A stretch of DNA of 64,000 nt from Methylobacterium sp. Leaf112 (GCF_001423295.1 NZ_LMNG01000031.1:386431-450430), one strand, 5' to 3'; counted from the first letter of the stretch, positions 1 to 7,588 are shown. Numbers and translations are program-made. Notes: generated from the letters alone by a model not told the origin.

Positions 1-1
1 A

Positions 2-313
2 TGGATGACCGGCATGGGCCGCAAGTCGGCCTATGGCCGGATCGCCCACCTGTTCTGCGAGATGTACCTCAAGCTCGAAGCGGTGGGCCTCGCCGGCGAT
101 CACCGCTGCCCCCTGCCGATCACCCAGACCGAACTCGGCGATGCGCTCGGCCTCACCACCGTGCACGTGAACCGCACCCTGCAGGAGATGCGGGGCCAGG
201 GGCTGATCACCCTGCGCAGCAGCACCCTGGTGGTCAACGCCTGGAACGACCTGTGCCGCTCCGCGGAGTTCGATCCCACCTACCTCCATCTGAAGAAGCA
301 GGCTGACGGATGA
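2..313 (+). CDS. Crp/Fnr-family regulator, C-terminal part (5' end outside window)
   Basis: The frame is open from the first base, so the gene starts before the window and only about 103 C-terminal residues are seen. They contain the winged helix-turn-helix of Crp/Fnr regulators: a leading helix with RIAHLFCEMY, then ITQTELGDALGLTTVHVNRTL as the DNA-binding helices, then the wing (GLITLRSSTLVV). The missing N-terminus would be the cNMP-like sensor domain. An internal ATG at 5 would leave too short a protein and lacks upstream context. The stop overlaps the ATG of the next small gene (ATGA at 310-313), which suggests translational coupling. Family assignment is firm; the ligand cannot be inferred. 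Confidence 0.85.
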   Translation, partial: WMTGMGRKSAYGRIAHLFCEMYLKLEAVGLAGDHRCPLPITQTELGDALGLTTVHVNRTLQEMRGQGLITLRSSTLVVNAWNDLCRSAEFDPTYLHLKKQADG

Positions 314-667
314 GCCTCCACCTCCAGCCTGTGCAGGTCGCGACGGGCAGCAACGATACCGAGAGCCATCTCGTGTTCGACGATGGGTTCCTCGTGGCGA
401 TCCTGGTTCACCTGTGCGAGCAGCACGGCTGTGCAGGTCGCGACGGGCAGCAACGATACCGAGAGCCATCTCGTGTTCGACGATGGGTTCCTCGTGGCGA
501 TCCTGGTTCACCTGTGCGAGCAGCACGGCGACGACGCCGGCCGGTGGTTCCTCGAAGCCGGATTCGGCCGCGTCGACCATCCGAACCCGCCGACCTTCGC
601 CAGTCTCGGCGCCGCCCAGGACTGGATCACGCACCGCCTCGCCACCACCGACGATACGACCTCCTAA
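310..667 (+). pseudogene. Small hypothetical gene frameshifted by the tandem duplication
   Basis: The ATG at 310 overlaps the upstream stop. The frame reads MSLHLQPVQVATGSND... through the first repeat copy, then loses sense at 430. The second copy, read in the other frame, repeats VQVATGSND...LCEQHG and continues to a natural C-terminus (DDAGRWFLEAGF...TTDDTTS, stop 665-667). Deleting one copy restores a single frame of about 85 codons. The ancestral protein was therefore an acidic soluble protein of about 85 residues with no family I recognise. A GTG at 431 could start a shorter product from the second copy. Loss of a copy by recombination would repair the gene, so it may be reversible rather than dead. 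Confidence 0.8.
330..529. repeat. Perfect 100-bp tandem duplication (2 copies)
   Basis: Positions 330-429 and 430-529 are identical over 100 bases, each beginning TGTGCAGGTCG and ending CAGCACGGC. Because 100 is not a multiple of three, the second copy shifts the reading frame of the gene it lies in. Confidence 0.97.
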
Positions 668-786
668 CTCGGGAAAAACGAGCGTTGTTCGGCCCCTCGA
701 ACGCCCGGAAGACAACGGGTCATCGGGCGCTGAACGCAAGACCCACAAGGTGAAAGCCCTGGTTGGCCCCGAAGTGTCCGACGGTG

Positions 787-1461
787 TCATCCCGATAGGC
801 CGAGGGCGAGGGCGAGACGTTCGCGTGCCCGGCTCACCCGGCTCTTCACGGTACCGACCTGACACCCGAGCACCATCGCGGCCTCCGTGTGGAGCAGGCC
901 GTCGACCATCACGAGCAACAGGGTCTCGCGTTGCTCCGGCGGGAGGTCGTTCAAGGCGAACTGTAGCTCGGCGAGGGCAACGCGGTGTTCCTGCTCGGGC
1001 GGCGCGGAGACCGAACCGGCGATGACGCCGTCGACGTCCTCGACCTCCCGGCGGAAACGCTTGCGCTGGTTCAGATGGATGTTGCGCAGGATCGTGAACA
1101 GCCACGCGACGAGGTTGGTCCCAGTGCGGAACTGGGATCGGTGCTCCCAAGCCCGCATGAGGGTCGCCTGAACCATGTCGTCTGCCTCTGCCGAATTGCC
1201 GGTACGGAGAAGAGCGAAGCGTCGGAGACGTGGCACCACGGCGATGAGTTCGTCGCCGAACGCCTTCGTGATCTGACGTTCGGCCTCGGCGTCGAGCAGG
1301 GCGGCTCGCAGACGTAGCAGAACTCGGCCGAGCCTCGTATCGGCATCGACCGTGTCCACGCTGGGAATGAGTTCGTTCAGCCGTGCCCCGATCTGATCTT
1401 GGACATGACGGGGCAATCCTTCGCTCGGCGAAGGTTCGTCGGTGACGATGCTTGTCAGCAT
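787..1461 (-). CDS. EcfG-like sigma factor with NepR-like N-terminal extension
   Basis: A 224-residue protein. Residues about 68-224 are an ECF sigma factor of the EcfG (ECF15) type: region 2 with DELIAVVPRLRRFA, DDMVQATLMRAWE and LVAWLFTILRN, then region 4 with LNDLPPEQRETLLLV and GCQVGTVKSRVSRARERL. EcfG directs the alphaproteobacterial general stress response and is normally held inactive by the separate anti-sigma factor NepR. Here the first ~65 residues contain VQDQIGARLNEL followed by TRLGRVLLRLRAALLD, which resembles the two helices of NepR; that similarity is my inference. The ATG has GAGGAGT upstream (GGAGGAGTCC on the plus strand is mirrored near 1468). The gene is divergent from a PAS-LuxR regulator. 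It may be an EcfG paralogue rather than the main EcfG. Confidence 0.85.
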   Translation of the reverse strand: MLTSIVTDEPSPSEGLPRHVQDQIGARLNELIPSVDTVDADTRLGRVLLRLRAALLDAEAERQITKAFGDELIAVVPRLRRFALLRTGNSAEADDMVQATLMRAWEHRSQFRTGTNLVAWLFTILRNIHLNQRKRFRREVEDVDGVIAGSVSAPPEQEHRVALAELQFALNDLPPEQRETLLLVMVDGLLHTEAAMVLGCQVGTVKSRVSRARERLALALGLSG

Positions 1462-1513
1462 TGTGGGGAGGAGTCCTTGTTCGGGATATCAGCCCTGAGA
1501 GGCTGCCCCTCTA

Positions 1514-1528
1514 CGGTAGATTCTACCG
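1514..1528. promoter_or_regulatory. Perfect 15-bp palindrome in divergent intergenic region
   Basis: CGGTAGA-T-TCTACCG has 7-bp arms around one base. It lies in the 205-bp gap between the divergent sigma factor and PAS-LuxR genes, so it is placed to act as an operator for either. The binding protein is unknown. Confidence 0.4.
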
Positions 1529-1666
1529 GGCCGGTTCTGGATGATCGTTCACATTCACGTCAATGATCCAGATATACCGGTCTACGGACCTCCCGGCCCG
1601 GAACCGTCCGTCCACGAGCGCTGTTACGGCCTGGCTTGAATCGAGCGGTACGGAAGGCGGTGGGAC

Positions 1667-3127
1667 GTGGTGGTTGCCGTCGACAGGCATGAGCTTCGGC
1701 AGATCATCGCCGGCCTCAGCGAGGGCGTGATCCTGGTCGAGCCCGACCAGACCATTGCCTATGCCAACGAGGCGGCCCTCGCGATGCATGGCGCGGAAAC
1801 CATCGGCGAACTCGGCGAGACCGTGGACGATTATCGTGGGCGCTTCACACTGCGCTACCGCAACAACCACGCTCCGAACCAATACCCCATGGAGCGCGTC
1901 GTCTCGGGAGAACGTTTCCACGACGTCATCGTCGAGGTGACCCGAACGGACCGGCCAGAGGTCGATTTCGTGCACTCTCTACGCAGCCTCGTCGCCACCG
2001 ACCGGGAGGGTAATCCGAGCTGTCTGGCACTCATCCTCAAGGACGTCTCGGAGCAGTTCGAGGCAGAGGAGCGCTTTGAAGCCACCTTCAACGCCAATCC
2101 GGCACCTGCAGTGATCTGCCGGCTGTCGGACCTGCGTCACGTCAAGGTGAACCACGGTTTTCTGGAGATGACTGGTTATACCCGCGACGCCGTGATCGGC
2201 CGCAGCGTCTACGAGGTCGACGTGCTGGCAGGCGCCCGCAGCCGGGATCTGGCGATCGCCCGGCTCAATACCGGCGCCACCATCCCGCAAATGGAGGCTT
2301 GCCTCGATCTGCCCGATGGCAGTTCGCGCTTCGTCATCGTCGCCGGCCAGCCCATCGAGTTCGGCGACGAGCCCTGCATGCTCTTCACCTTCGCCGACCT
2401 GGAACTGCGCCGCAAGGCGGAGAAGGCCCTTCGTCAGAGCGAGGAGCGCTTCGCCAAGGCGTTCCACCTCACTCCCGTGCCGACCCTGCTGGCACGGGCC
2501 GAGGGATTCTCCATCACCGGCGTCAACGAGGCCTTCACCCGGGTGTTCGGTTACAGCGCCGACAAGGTCACGGGACGTACGCCCGCGGAACTTGGTCTCT
2601 GGGTGCACGACGCCGCACGAACCCGGTTCGAGACGGCGGTGGCGCGCACCGGCTATGTCCTCGGCCTGGAGGTCTGCCTCCGGCACGAAGACGGCACCAA
2701 CTTCGATTGCCTCGTCTCGGCCGAGCGCGTGGAGATCGGCGACCAGACCTTCGCCCTTCTGGTGCTGCAGGACATCACCGAGCGCAAGCGCACCGAGCGG
2801 GAGCTTTTCGAAGCCATCGAAACCGTCATGGCCGACACCTCCTGGTTCAGCCGCGGGCTCATCGAGAAGCTCACGACCCTTCGCCGGCCGGCGAGCGAGA
2901 CCCGTGACGCCGTCGTTCCGAACGTGACGGGTCGCGAGCGCCAGATCCTCGACCTCATCTGCCGAGGACTGGACGACGATGGCATTGCACAGAGATTGGG
3001 GCTTTCGCGCAACACAGTCCGGAACCACGCCGCATCGCTCTACCGGAAGCTCGCCGTCCACAAGCGCTCGGAAGCCATCGTATGGGGTCGCAACAACGGG
3101 TTCCCGATTTCGGAGGCTAGCAAATAA
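1667..3127 (+). CDS. PAS-domain (x3) LuxR-type transcriptional regulator
   Basis: A 486-residue soluble regulator. Residues ~5-125 form a first PAS domain (IIAGLSEGVILVEPDQTIAYAN; ends LILKDVSEQ), ~130-255 a second (FNANPAPAVICR, GFLEMTGYTRDAVIG) and ~265-385 a third (FHLTPVPTLLA, VFGYSADKVTG; ends LQDITERK). The C-terminal ~65 residues are a LuxR/GerE helix-turn-helix (LTGRERQILDLICRG-like start, then LGLSRNTVRNHAASLYRKL). There is no receiver or kinase domain, so sensing is presumably through the PAS domains. The start is GTG at 1667 with GGAAGG about 10 nt upstream; a second GTG follows directly. It is divergent from the sigma factor gene. The ligand and target genes are unknown. Confidence 0.85.
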   Translation: MVVAVDRHELRQIIAGLSEGVILVEPDQTIAYANEAALAMHGAETIGELGETVDDYRGRFTLRYRNNHAPNQYPMERVVSGERFHDVIVEVTRTDRPEVDFVHSLRSLVATDREGNPSCLALILKDVSEQFEAEERFEATFNANPAPAVICRLSDLRHVKVNHGFLEMTGYTRDAVIGRSVYEVDVLAGARSRDLAIARLNTGATIPQMEACLDLPDGSSRFVIVAGQPIEFGDEPCMLFTFADLELRRKAEKALRQSEERFAKAFHLTPVPTLLARAEGFSITGVNEAFTRVFGYSADKVTGRTPAELGLWVHDAARTRFETAVARTGYVLGLEVCLRHEDGTNFDCLVSAERVEIGDQTFALLVLQDITERKRTERELFEAIETVMADTSWFSRGLIEKLTTLRRPASETRDAVVPNVTGRERQILDLICRGLDDDGIAQRLGLSRNTVRNHAASLYRKLAVHKRSEAIVWGRNNGFPISEASK

Positions 3128-3341
3128 AAACTGCCTTACCAGTATATTTGCACCATTGCTCACGGGCCACGCCGGACCACTTGAGGGACGGGTTCGCACC
3201 GGACTTCGCGAAGCCAGTGCATGCGGAAGGCGATCTAGATTTCTTCGTAGCTGGAAGGCTCGGAGAACGAAGCCGTCGGAGCATCGGCGCTCATGTCCGA
3301 AGTCGTGGGCGAGAAACCTCTCAGTAGTCACTACCGAAGCT

Positions 3342-3366
3342 CGAACTGAAACCGAACGTGGCCGTT
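3342..3366 (+). promoter_or_regulatory. EcfG-type promoter candidate upstream of CsbD gene
   Basis: CGAAC-N16-CGTT (3342-3346 and 3363-3366) lies 66 nt before the 3433 start. The alphaproteobacterial general-stress consensus is GGAAC-N16/17-CGTT, so this has one -35 mismatch. The surrounding gap 3128-3432 holds no other gene I can support. Confidence 0.4.
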
Positions 3367-3432
3367 CAAACGTAGCTTCGCTCACACGTTACAGCCGACG
3401 AACATCATCGAAACGAGAACAGGAACACCATC

Positions 3433-3936
3433 ATGGTCGACACGAATCGGATCACCGGCGCCGCGAAGGAACTCGGCGGCAAGGTGCAGGGCGCGGTGGG
3501 CGACCTCACGGGCTCGAACCGGGACTCGGTCGAGGGCCGCGCCCGCGAGGCGCAGGGTGCCGCCGAGAACCTGTACGGCCAAGCCAAGGACACCGCGCGC
3601 GATGCGGCCGACCACGTTGCCGAGACAGCCCGCGAGATCGGCGGCAAAGTTCGCGACACCGTCGGCAATCTGATCGGGTCCGGCGATGTCGAGGACCGCG
3701 CACGCCGGGCGCAGGGTGCCGCCAGCGATACCTACGAGCGCGCCGAGCGTTCCGTCCGCAGTGCAGGCCGCGAAGCGTACGACCGGGCGGAAGACGCCTA
3801 CGAGACCGGTGCCCGTTCCCTTCGTCGGAACGGCAACGATGCCGCCAGCCAGATCGCGGAGCACCCCGTTGCCGCCCTCCTGGTTGCCGGCCTCGTCGGC
3901 TACGGCCTCGGCCTCCTCATCCACGGCCGCGATTGA
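3433..3936 (+). CDS. CsbD-like stress protein with C-terminal membrane segment
   Basis: A 167-residue protein. Residues ~1-35 are CsbD-like (RITGAAKELGGKVQGAVGDLTG), and the same motif style recurs around 60-85 (AREIGGKVRDTVGNLIGSGD), so it looks like two CsbD-like units joined by amphipathic Ala/Arg/Glu-rich helix. The C-terminus has one membrane segment (VAALLVAGLVGYGLGLLI) ending in a short charged tail, like DUF883/ElaB-type proteins. CsbD proteins are general-stress proteins of unclear molecular role. The ATG has AGGAACA upstream. It heads a same-strand run of related small genes and follows an EcfG-type promoter candidate. Confidence 0.8.
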   Translation: MVDTNRITGAAKELGGKVQGAVGDLTGSNRDSVEGRAREAQGAAENLYGQAKDTARDAADHVAETAREIGGKVRDTVGNLIGSGDVEDRARRAQGAASDTYERAERSVRSAGREAYDRAEDAYETGARSLRRNGNDAASQIAEHPVAALLVAGLVGYGLGLLIHGRD

Positions 3937-4064
3937 TCCGCAGAGCCGGCATCGATCGGTCCGACCGCGCCGCGACGGCTCGGTCGGACCGTTGAGTTCC
4001 AACCCAGACTGCCCCCTCGAACGACCGAACTTTTCGGACGACCGACGACCCGGAGTACCTGTAC

Positions 4065-4985
4065 GTGTCCACTTCCCCCCTTCTCGCGACCTCGACCACC
4101 ACGGCCTCTGCCGACACTCGCACCGTTCTGCTGAACCAAGTTTCGTGGGGCGCCATCTTCGCCGGCGCCGTCACCGCCCTGGTGACCCAGGTCATCCTGA
4201 ACATGGTCGGCGTCGGCGTCGGCCTGTCGAGCGTCGGCCCCGTGGCCGCCGACAATCCCGCCGCTTCCACCCTGTCGATGAGTGCCGGCGTCTGGTTCGT
4301 CGGCTCGGGCATCGTCGCAGCGCTGGCCGGCGGCTTCATCGCCGGTCGCCTGTCGGGCAAGCCCGTCACGGGTGCCGCCGGCCTGCACGGCCTCGTCTCG
4401 TGGGCCGTGACCACCCTCGTGGTTCTGTACCTGCTGACCTCGGCGGCCGGCGGCCTCATCGGCGGCGCCTTCTCGGGCGTGACCAGCACGCTCGGCGGCG
4501 CCGGCTCCCTCGTCGGCGGCACGGTGCAGACAGCGACCCAGGCTGCCGCCCCGTCGCTGTCGAAGATCTCGAACCCCTTCGACGGGATCGAGCAGTCGGT
4601 TCGGAACCAGGCCGCCGGTCAGGACCCGCAGGCCGCCAAGGATGCAGCCGTCGCCGCGATCCGCGCCCTGTTCACCGGTGACCCGGCCCAGAAGGCCCAG
4701 GCCGAGAACCGTGCCGCCGACGCGCTGGCCAAGGCTCAGGGCATCCCGGTCGATCAGGCCAAGACGCAGATCCAAGACTACAAGAAGCAGTACGACGAGA
4801 CCATCGCCACCGCCAAGGTGAAGGCCGAAGCCGCGGCCGTCGCCGCCAAGTCGGCTGCCACCCAGGGCGCCTTCTACGGTGCGCTCGCCCTGATCCTCGG
4901 TGCGCTCGCCGGCTTCTTCGGTGGCCGCCTCGGCGCCCCGAAGCTCCACACCCTCGCCGACAGCTACGACGCCCGTCGCGTCTGA
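4065..4985 (+). CDS. Conserved polytopic membrane protein
   Basis: 306 residues, start GTG at 4065. Hydrophobic segments lie near residues 26-55 (SWGAIFAGAVTALVTQVIL), 78-100 (VWFVGSGIVAALAGGFIAG) and 108-135, with a fourth at the C-terminus (ALALILGALAGFFGG). Between them is a long Ala/Lys/Gln-rich cytoplasmic-looking helical region (~170-270). The 'VSWGAIFAGAVTALV' start is typical of a family of rhizobial membrane proteins; I believe some are annotated 'PhnA-like', but that name says nothing reliable about function. It sits inside the CsbD gene run, so a stress or envelope role is likely by context only. Confidence 0.75.
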   Translation: MSTSPLLATSTTTASADTRTVLLNQVSWGAIFAGAVTALVTQVILNMVGVGVGLSSVGPVAADNPAASTLSMSAGVWFVGSGIVAALAGGFIAGRLSGKPVTGAAGLHGLVSWAVTTLVVLYLLTSAAGGLIGGAFSGVTSTLGGAGSLVGGTVQTATQAAAPSLSKISNPFDGIEQSVRNQAAGQDPQAAKDAAVAAIRALFTGDPAQKAQAENRAADALAKAQGIPVDQAKTQIQDYKKQYDETIATAKVKAEAAAVAAKSAATQGAFYGALALILGALAGFFGGRLGAPKLHTLADSYDARRV

Positions 4986-5053
4986 GACGATCCCCGGTCG
5001 GTCACCGCGACCGGCCGGCCTCCCGTTCATCCTCGAATCGAAGGATCCATCCC

Positions 5054-5257
5054 ATGAGCAGCACCACGGACAAGCTGAAGGGCCTCGCCAACGAGGCGGC
5101 CGGCAACGTCAAGCAGGCCGCAGGCAAAGTCACGGGCAACGACAAGCTCGTCGTCGAAGGCAAGGCCCAGGAACTCAAGGGCGAGGCCCAGCGCACCGTC
5201 GGCGAGGCCAAGGACGGCGTCGCCTCGCTCGTCGACAAGGTCACCGGCAAGCACTGA
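5054..5257 (+). CDS. CsbD family stress protein
   Basis: A 67-residue, highly charged protein that is a full-length CsbD domain: DKLKGLANEAAGNVKQAAGK, VEGKAQELKGEAQ and a final helix ending VDKVTGKH. There is no signal peptide and no membrane segment, so it should be cytosolic. The ATG at 5054 is preceded by AAGGAT. It lies between two other small stress-type genes on the same strand (gaps of 68 and 67 nt). CsbD proteins are typically induced by general stress; no biochemical activity is established. Confidence 0.9.
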   Translation: MSSTTDKLKGLANEAAGNVKQAAGKVTGNDKLVVEGKAQELKGEAQRTVGEAKDGVASLVDKVTGKH

Positions 5258-5324
5258 TCCCATACGGGCGGCCGGTGCACCGACCGGGTCCCGCCGCCCC
5301 ACCATTCGAACCCAGGAGTATCCC

Positions 5325-5708
5325 ATGAACGGTGACCAGTTCCGCGGCGCGTCCCGCCACCTCAAGGGTCGCGCGCAGACCGCCGTCGGCGGCCTCACCG
5401 GTGATCCGGCCCGGCAGGTGCGTGGCGCCGTCAACCAGATGGCCGGCGGTGCGCAATACGCCTACGGCCGCGCCCGCGATCGGGCCGAAGATTACGTCCA
5501 CGACGGACGGGATCTCGCGCGTGAAGTCCGGAGCCGGGCCGCTCATCTCATCGAGGAGGGACGCGGCGTCGCTCGCGACGCCCGCGAGCGCGGTACGGCC
5601 TATGGCCGCCAAGCCGCCCGCTACACCGACGACCATCGCGCCTCCGCCCTGCTCGGCCTCGCCGCCATCGCGTTCGCGGTCGGTTGGCTGTCCCGTTCCA
5701 GGCACTGA
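5325..5708 (+). CDS. CsbD-like protein with C-terminal membrane helix
   Basis: 127 residues. The N-terminus (FRGASRHLKGRAQTAVGGLTG) is CsbD-like. The middle is a long amphipathic helix rich in Arg/Asp (YAYGRARDRAEDYVHDGRDL), and the C-terminus has one membrane segment (ASALLGLAAIAFAVGWL) followed by SRSRH. This layout matches the 3433 gene and YqjD/ElaB-type inner-membrane proteins. AGGAG lies 9 nt before the ATG. It probably belongs to the same stress-gene run. Confidence 0.8.
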   Translation: MNGDQFRGASRHLKGRAQTAVGGLTGDPARQVRGAVNQMAGGAQYAYGRARDRAEDYVHDGRDLAREVRSRAAHLIEEGRGVARDARERGTAYGRQAARYTDDHRASALLGLAAIAFAVGWLSRSRH

Positions 5709-5747
5709 ATTTCGCGCCGTGACGCACCCCAACCCCGGAGACCACCC

Positions 5748-5855
5748 ATGATCCGCAAGCTGCTGACCGCGTTCGTGCTTCCGAAGATCATCGCCTACGT
5801 CAGCCGCCGCTTTCGCGGTCGGACCTCCGCTCCGTCGAACCGCCGGGGCTACTGA
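5748..5855 (+). CDS. 35-residue basic small protein
   Basis: ATG at 5748 to TGA at 5853-5855 encodes MIRKLLTAFVLPKIIAY... and ends RRGY. The N-terminal half is an amphipathic or hydrophobic helix, the C-terminal half is strongly basic (Arg-rich). CCGGAG lies 8 nt upstream, a good ribosome binding site. It sits 39 nt after the CsbD-like gene on the same strand. I do not recognise a family; a membrane-associated micro-protein is a reasonable guess. Confidence 0.6.
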   Translation: MIRKLLTAFVLPKIIAYVSRRFRGRTSAPSNRRGY

Positions 5856-5902
5856 CGTCGATCGATAGGACCAATCCTCACTCGATAGGTAACGACGTTC
5901 AC

Positions 5903-6349
5903 ATGAGACTGATTCTCGCCTTCGCGACCACCGTCGTCGCCGCTCTGGTCGGGCTACCGGCCCAAGCTTCTCAGGCAACCGCCGCGCCGATCGCGGCGCT
6001 CGAGCGAGGCGATCTGCCGACCACGTACGCTCAGTACCGGCGGTTCGGTCCTCGCCACGGTTGGCGCGGTGGACGCGGGTATGGCCGAGGCTACGGCTAT
6101 CGGCGCGGCTACGGCCATCGGCGTGGTCCGGGCGTCGGCGCTGCGGTGGGGGCGGGCGTAGCCGGCTTGGCCGCGGGCGCCATCATCGGTGGCGCCATCG
6201 CCAACGCGCAGGCGCAAGCCGCTCCGGTGGTGGTGCAGGGAGGACCCAATCCCGAGGCCGTCGCAGCCTGCGCTCGCCGCTTTCGTTCCTACGATGCGGC
6301 CAGCGGGACCTATCTGGGCAACGACGGCGACCGTCACGCTTGCCCCTGA
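5903..6349 (+). CDS. BA14K family secreted protein
   Basis: 148 residues. A clear signal peptide (LILAFATTVVAALVGLPAQA) is followed by a Gly/Arg/Tyr-rich stretch at ~50-75 (WRGGRGYGRGYGYRRGYG), a Gly/Ala hydrophobic segment at ~77-105, and the BA14K C-terminal motif with CARRFRSYDAASGTYLGNDG ending HACP. The family is named after a Brucella immunoreactive protein; members are exported or membrane-associated lectin-like proteins of uncertain role. Two copies of TCGATAGG lie just upstream. It is likely monocistronic. Confidence 0.88.
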   Translation: MRLILAFATTVVAALVGLPAQASQATAAPIAALERGDLPTTYAQYRRFGPRHGWRGGRGYGRGYGYRRGYGHRRGPGVGAAVGAGVAGLAAGAIIGGAIANAQAQAAPVVVQGGPNPEAVAACARRFRSYDAASGTYLGNDGDRHACP

Positions 6350-6579
6350 CACGGTCGCGCCCGATCCCAGCCTACATCGGGCCCGCCTTGATGGCGGCCC
6401 CGGTCTCGCGACGGCGGGGTTTCCGGAGCCCGATGCTTTCGCGAACGCTGCGCACCGCGGACACGTGCCGGCCCCCAAGGCCTCGGTGTAGATCATCGCA
6501 TGCCCGAGCCGTGCAAGGCGGACCTCCACGTGGCTCCGCGTGGAACGCCCTCGGACTCAAGGCAAACAGAGAACCTGAA

Positions 6580-6858
6580 ATGAACCTTCGTAAAATGGCC
6601 CTGCAGGCACTGACGCTCGCGGGAGCACTCGCCTTGCCCCCATCAGCGGTCGTAGCGCAGGAAGGGCCTGAGATGGAGGCCATGCGCGCGAGTTGTGGCG
6701 GTGATTACCTCCGTCTGTGCGCGGGTATGAAACCGGGCGGCCCCGAGGTGAAAGCCTGCTTCAAGCGCAATCGTCCGAACCTGTCGGAGGGATGCTCCCG
6801 GGCCATCGCCGCTTATGAACGATCGCATGGCGGCCCGTCCGACGAAGCGGACGACTGA
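6580..6858 (+). CDS. Secreted cysteine-rich repeat protein
   Basis: A 92-residue protein with a signal peptide (residues 1-26, ending VVAQ). The mature part has four cysteines in the pattern SCGGDYLRLC...VKACF...LSEGC, matching the cysteine-rich (GLG1-like) repeat found in many small exported rhizobial proteins. The ATG at 6580 is preferred to longer in-frame starts because it begins the signal peptide directly. No enzymatic function is known. Confidence 0.75.
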   Translation: MNLRKMALQALTLAGALALPPSAVVAQEGPEMEAMRASCGGDYLRLCAGMKPGGPEVKACFKRNRPNLSEGCSRAIAAYERSHGGPSDEADD

Positions 6859-7020
6859 CTCCACAAGGAGCGATCCAGGGTCCGCACGGGCGCGCCATCA
6901 CGAACTCCGGCACCGACCAGCGCCGGAGCCTGAACTTACCCGACCCTGTCCGCGCGCCGCCGAACGAAGGCAAACCGCCGGGCGGGCGACCCAGGTCATA
7001 CGGCCGAAGAGACGGGAATC

Positions 7021-7125
7021 ATGACCAAGTTCACCAAGATCATCACCTATCTGGTCGCCACGGCGGCCTTCGCCACGCTGATCCTCGTGGTTCTTCAATC
7101 GACGCGGATGCTCGCAAGTTCTTAG
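7021..7125 (+). CDS. 34-residue single-pass membrane peptide
   Basis: ATG at 7021 to TAG at 7123-7125. It reads MTKFTKIITYLVATAAFATL followed by ILVVLQ and a short polar tail. One hydrophobic helix has a basic N-terminal flank. A weak purine-rich site (GAGACGGGA) lies upstream. Too short for family assignment; the composition suggests a real membrane micro-protein. Confidence 0.5.
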   Translation: MTKFTKIITYLVATAAFATLILVVLQSTRMLASS

Positions 7126-7240
7126 GGGCCGCCCCTTTACACGTATTCCGGAACCATTGGATCTTCCATGATCCGCTTTGCCGACATGGGAAACCACCGC
7201 TTACTCTATCTTTCTATCGTTCGACTGACATTTTGGTGAT

Positions 7241-7265
7241 GGAACGTCGTTTCTGCGTGCTTGTT
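7241..7265 (+). promoter_or_regulatory. EcfG-type promoter candidate
   Basis: GGAAC (7241-7245), a 16-nt spacer, then TGTT (7262-7265) lies 29 nt before the 7295 start. The -35 is perfect for the general-stress consensus and the -10 differs only in its least conserved first base. Confidence 0.5.
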
Positions 7266-7294
7266 TCCAGCGTCATCGTCACCTGGAGGCATAC

Positions 7295-7573
7295 ATGCGA
7301 ATCGTGGCATCGGCCTTCTTGGTGTTCCGGGAACGCCGCAGGTCCGATCGTTTTCCGGTCAGCGGATTGCTGTCCGCAACGCCACCGCCGGATCGGCCAG
7401 GAAATCAACCGAGCGCTTATCCGAGCGGGCAACGCTATCGATGGGGTGATCCGCCGACAGTATCCCACGGCTTTGCACCTGCGATCGGCTATGATGCTTA
7501 CCTCGGCGGTAGTGATCCTCCCCCGGTGGCTCTGCGATCCACGAAAGCCGTTAAGGGGCTGTGCAGCATATGA
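7295..7573 (+). CDS. Hypothetical small protein
   Basis: 92 residues. GGAGG lies 6 nt before the ATG, and a general-stress-type promoter candidate lies just upstream. The N-terminus is mildly hydrophobic, then basic. The rest is rich in Pro, Gly, Ser and Tyr (GQRYRWGDPPTVSHGF, IGYDAYLGGSDPPP). I do not recognise a family. The strong start signals are the main support; the short gap to the next gene (15 nt) suggests an operon. Confidence 0.5.
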   Translation: MRIVASAFLVFRERRRSDRFPVSGLLSATPPPDRPGNQPSAYPSGQRYRWGDPPTVSHGFAPAIGYDAYLGGSDPPPVALRSTKAVKGLCSI

Positions 7574-7588
7574 CCGTAAAAGCGGCGC

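Noticed and set aside
6542-6567. GGAAC upstream of the Cys-rich secreted protein as an EcfG promoter
   Set aside because: At 16-17 nt the -10 reads CAAA or AAAC, not near CGTT.
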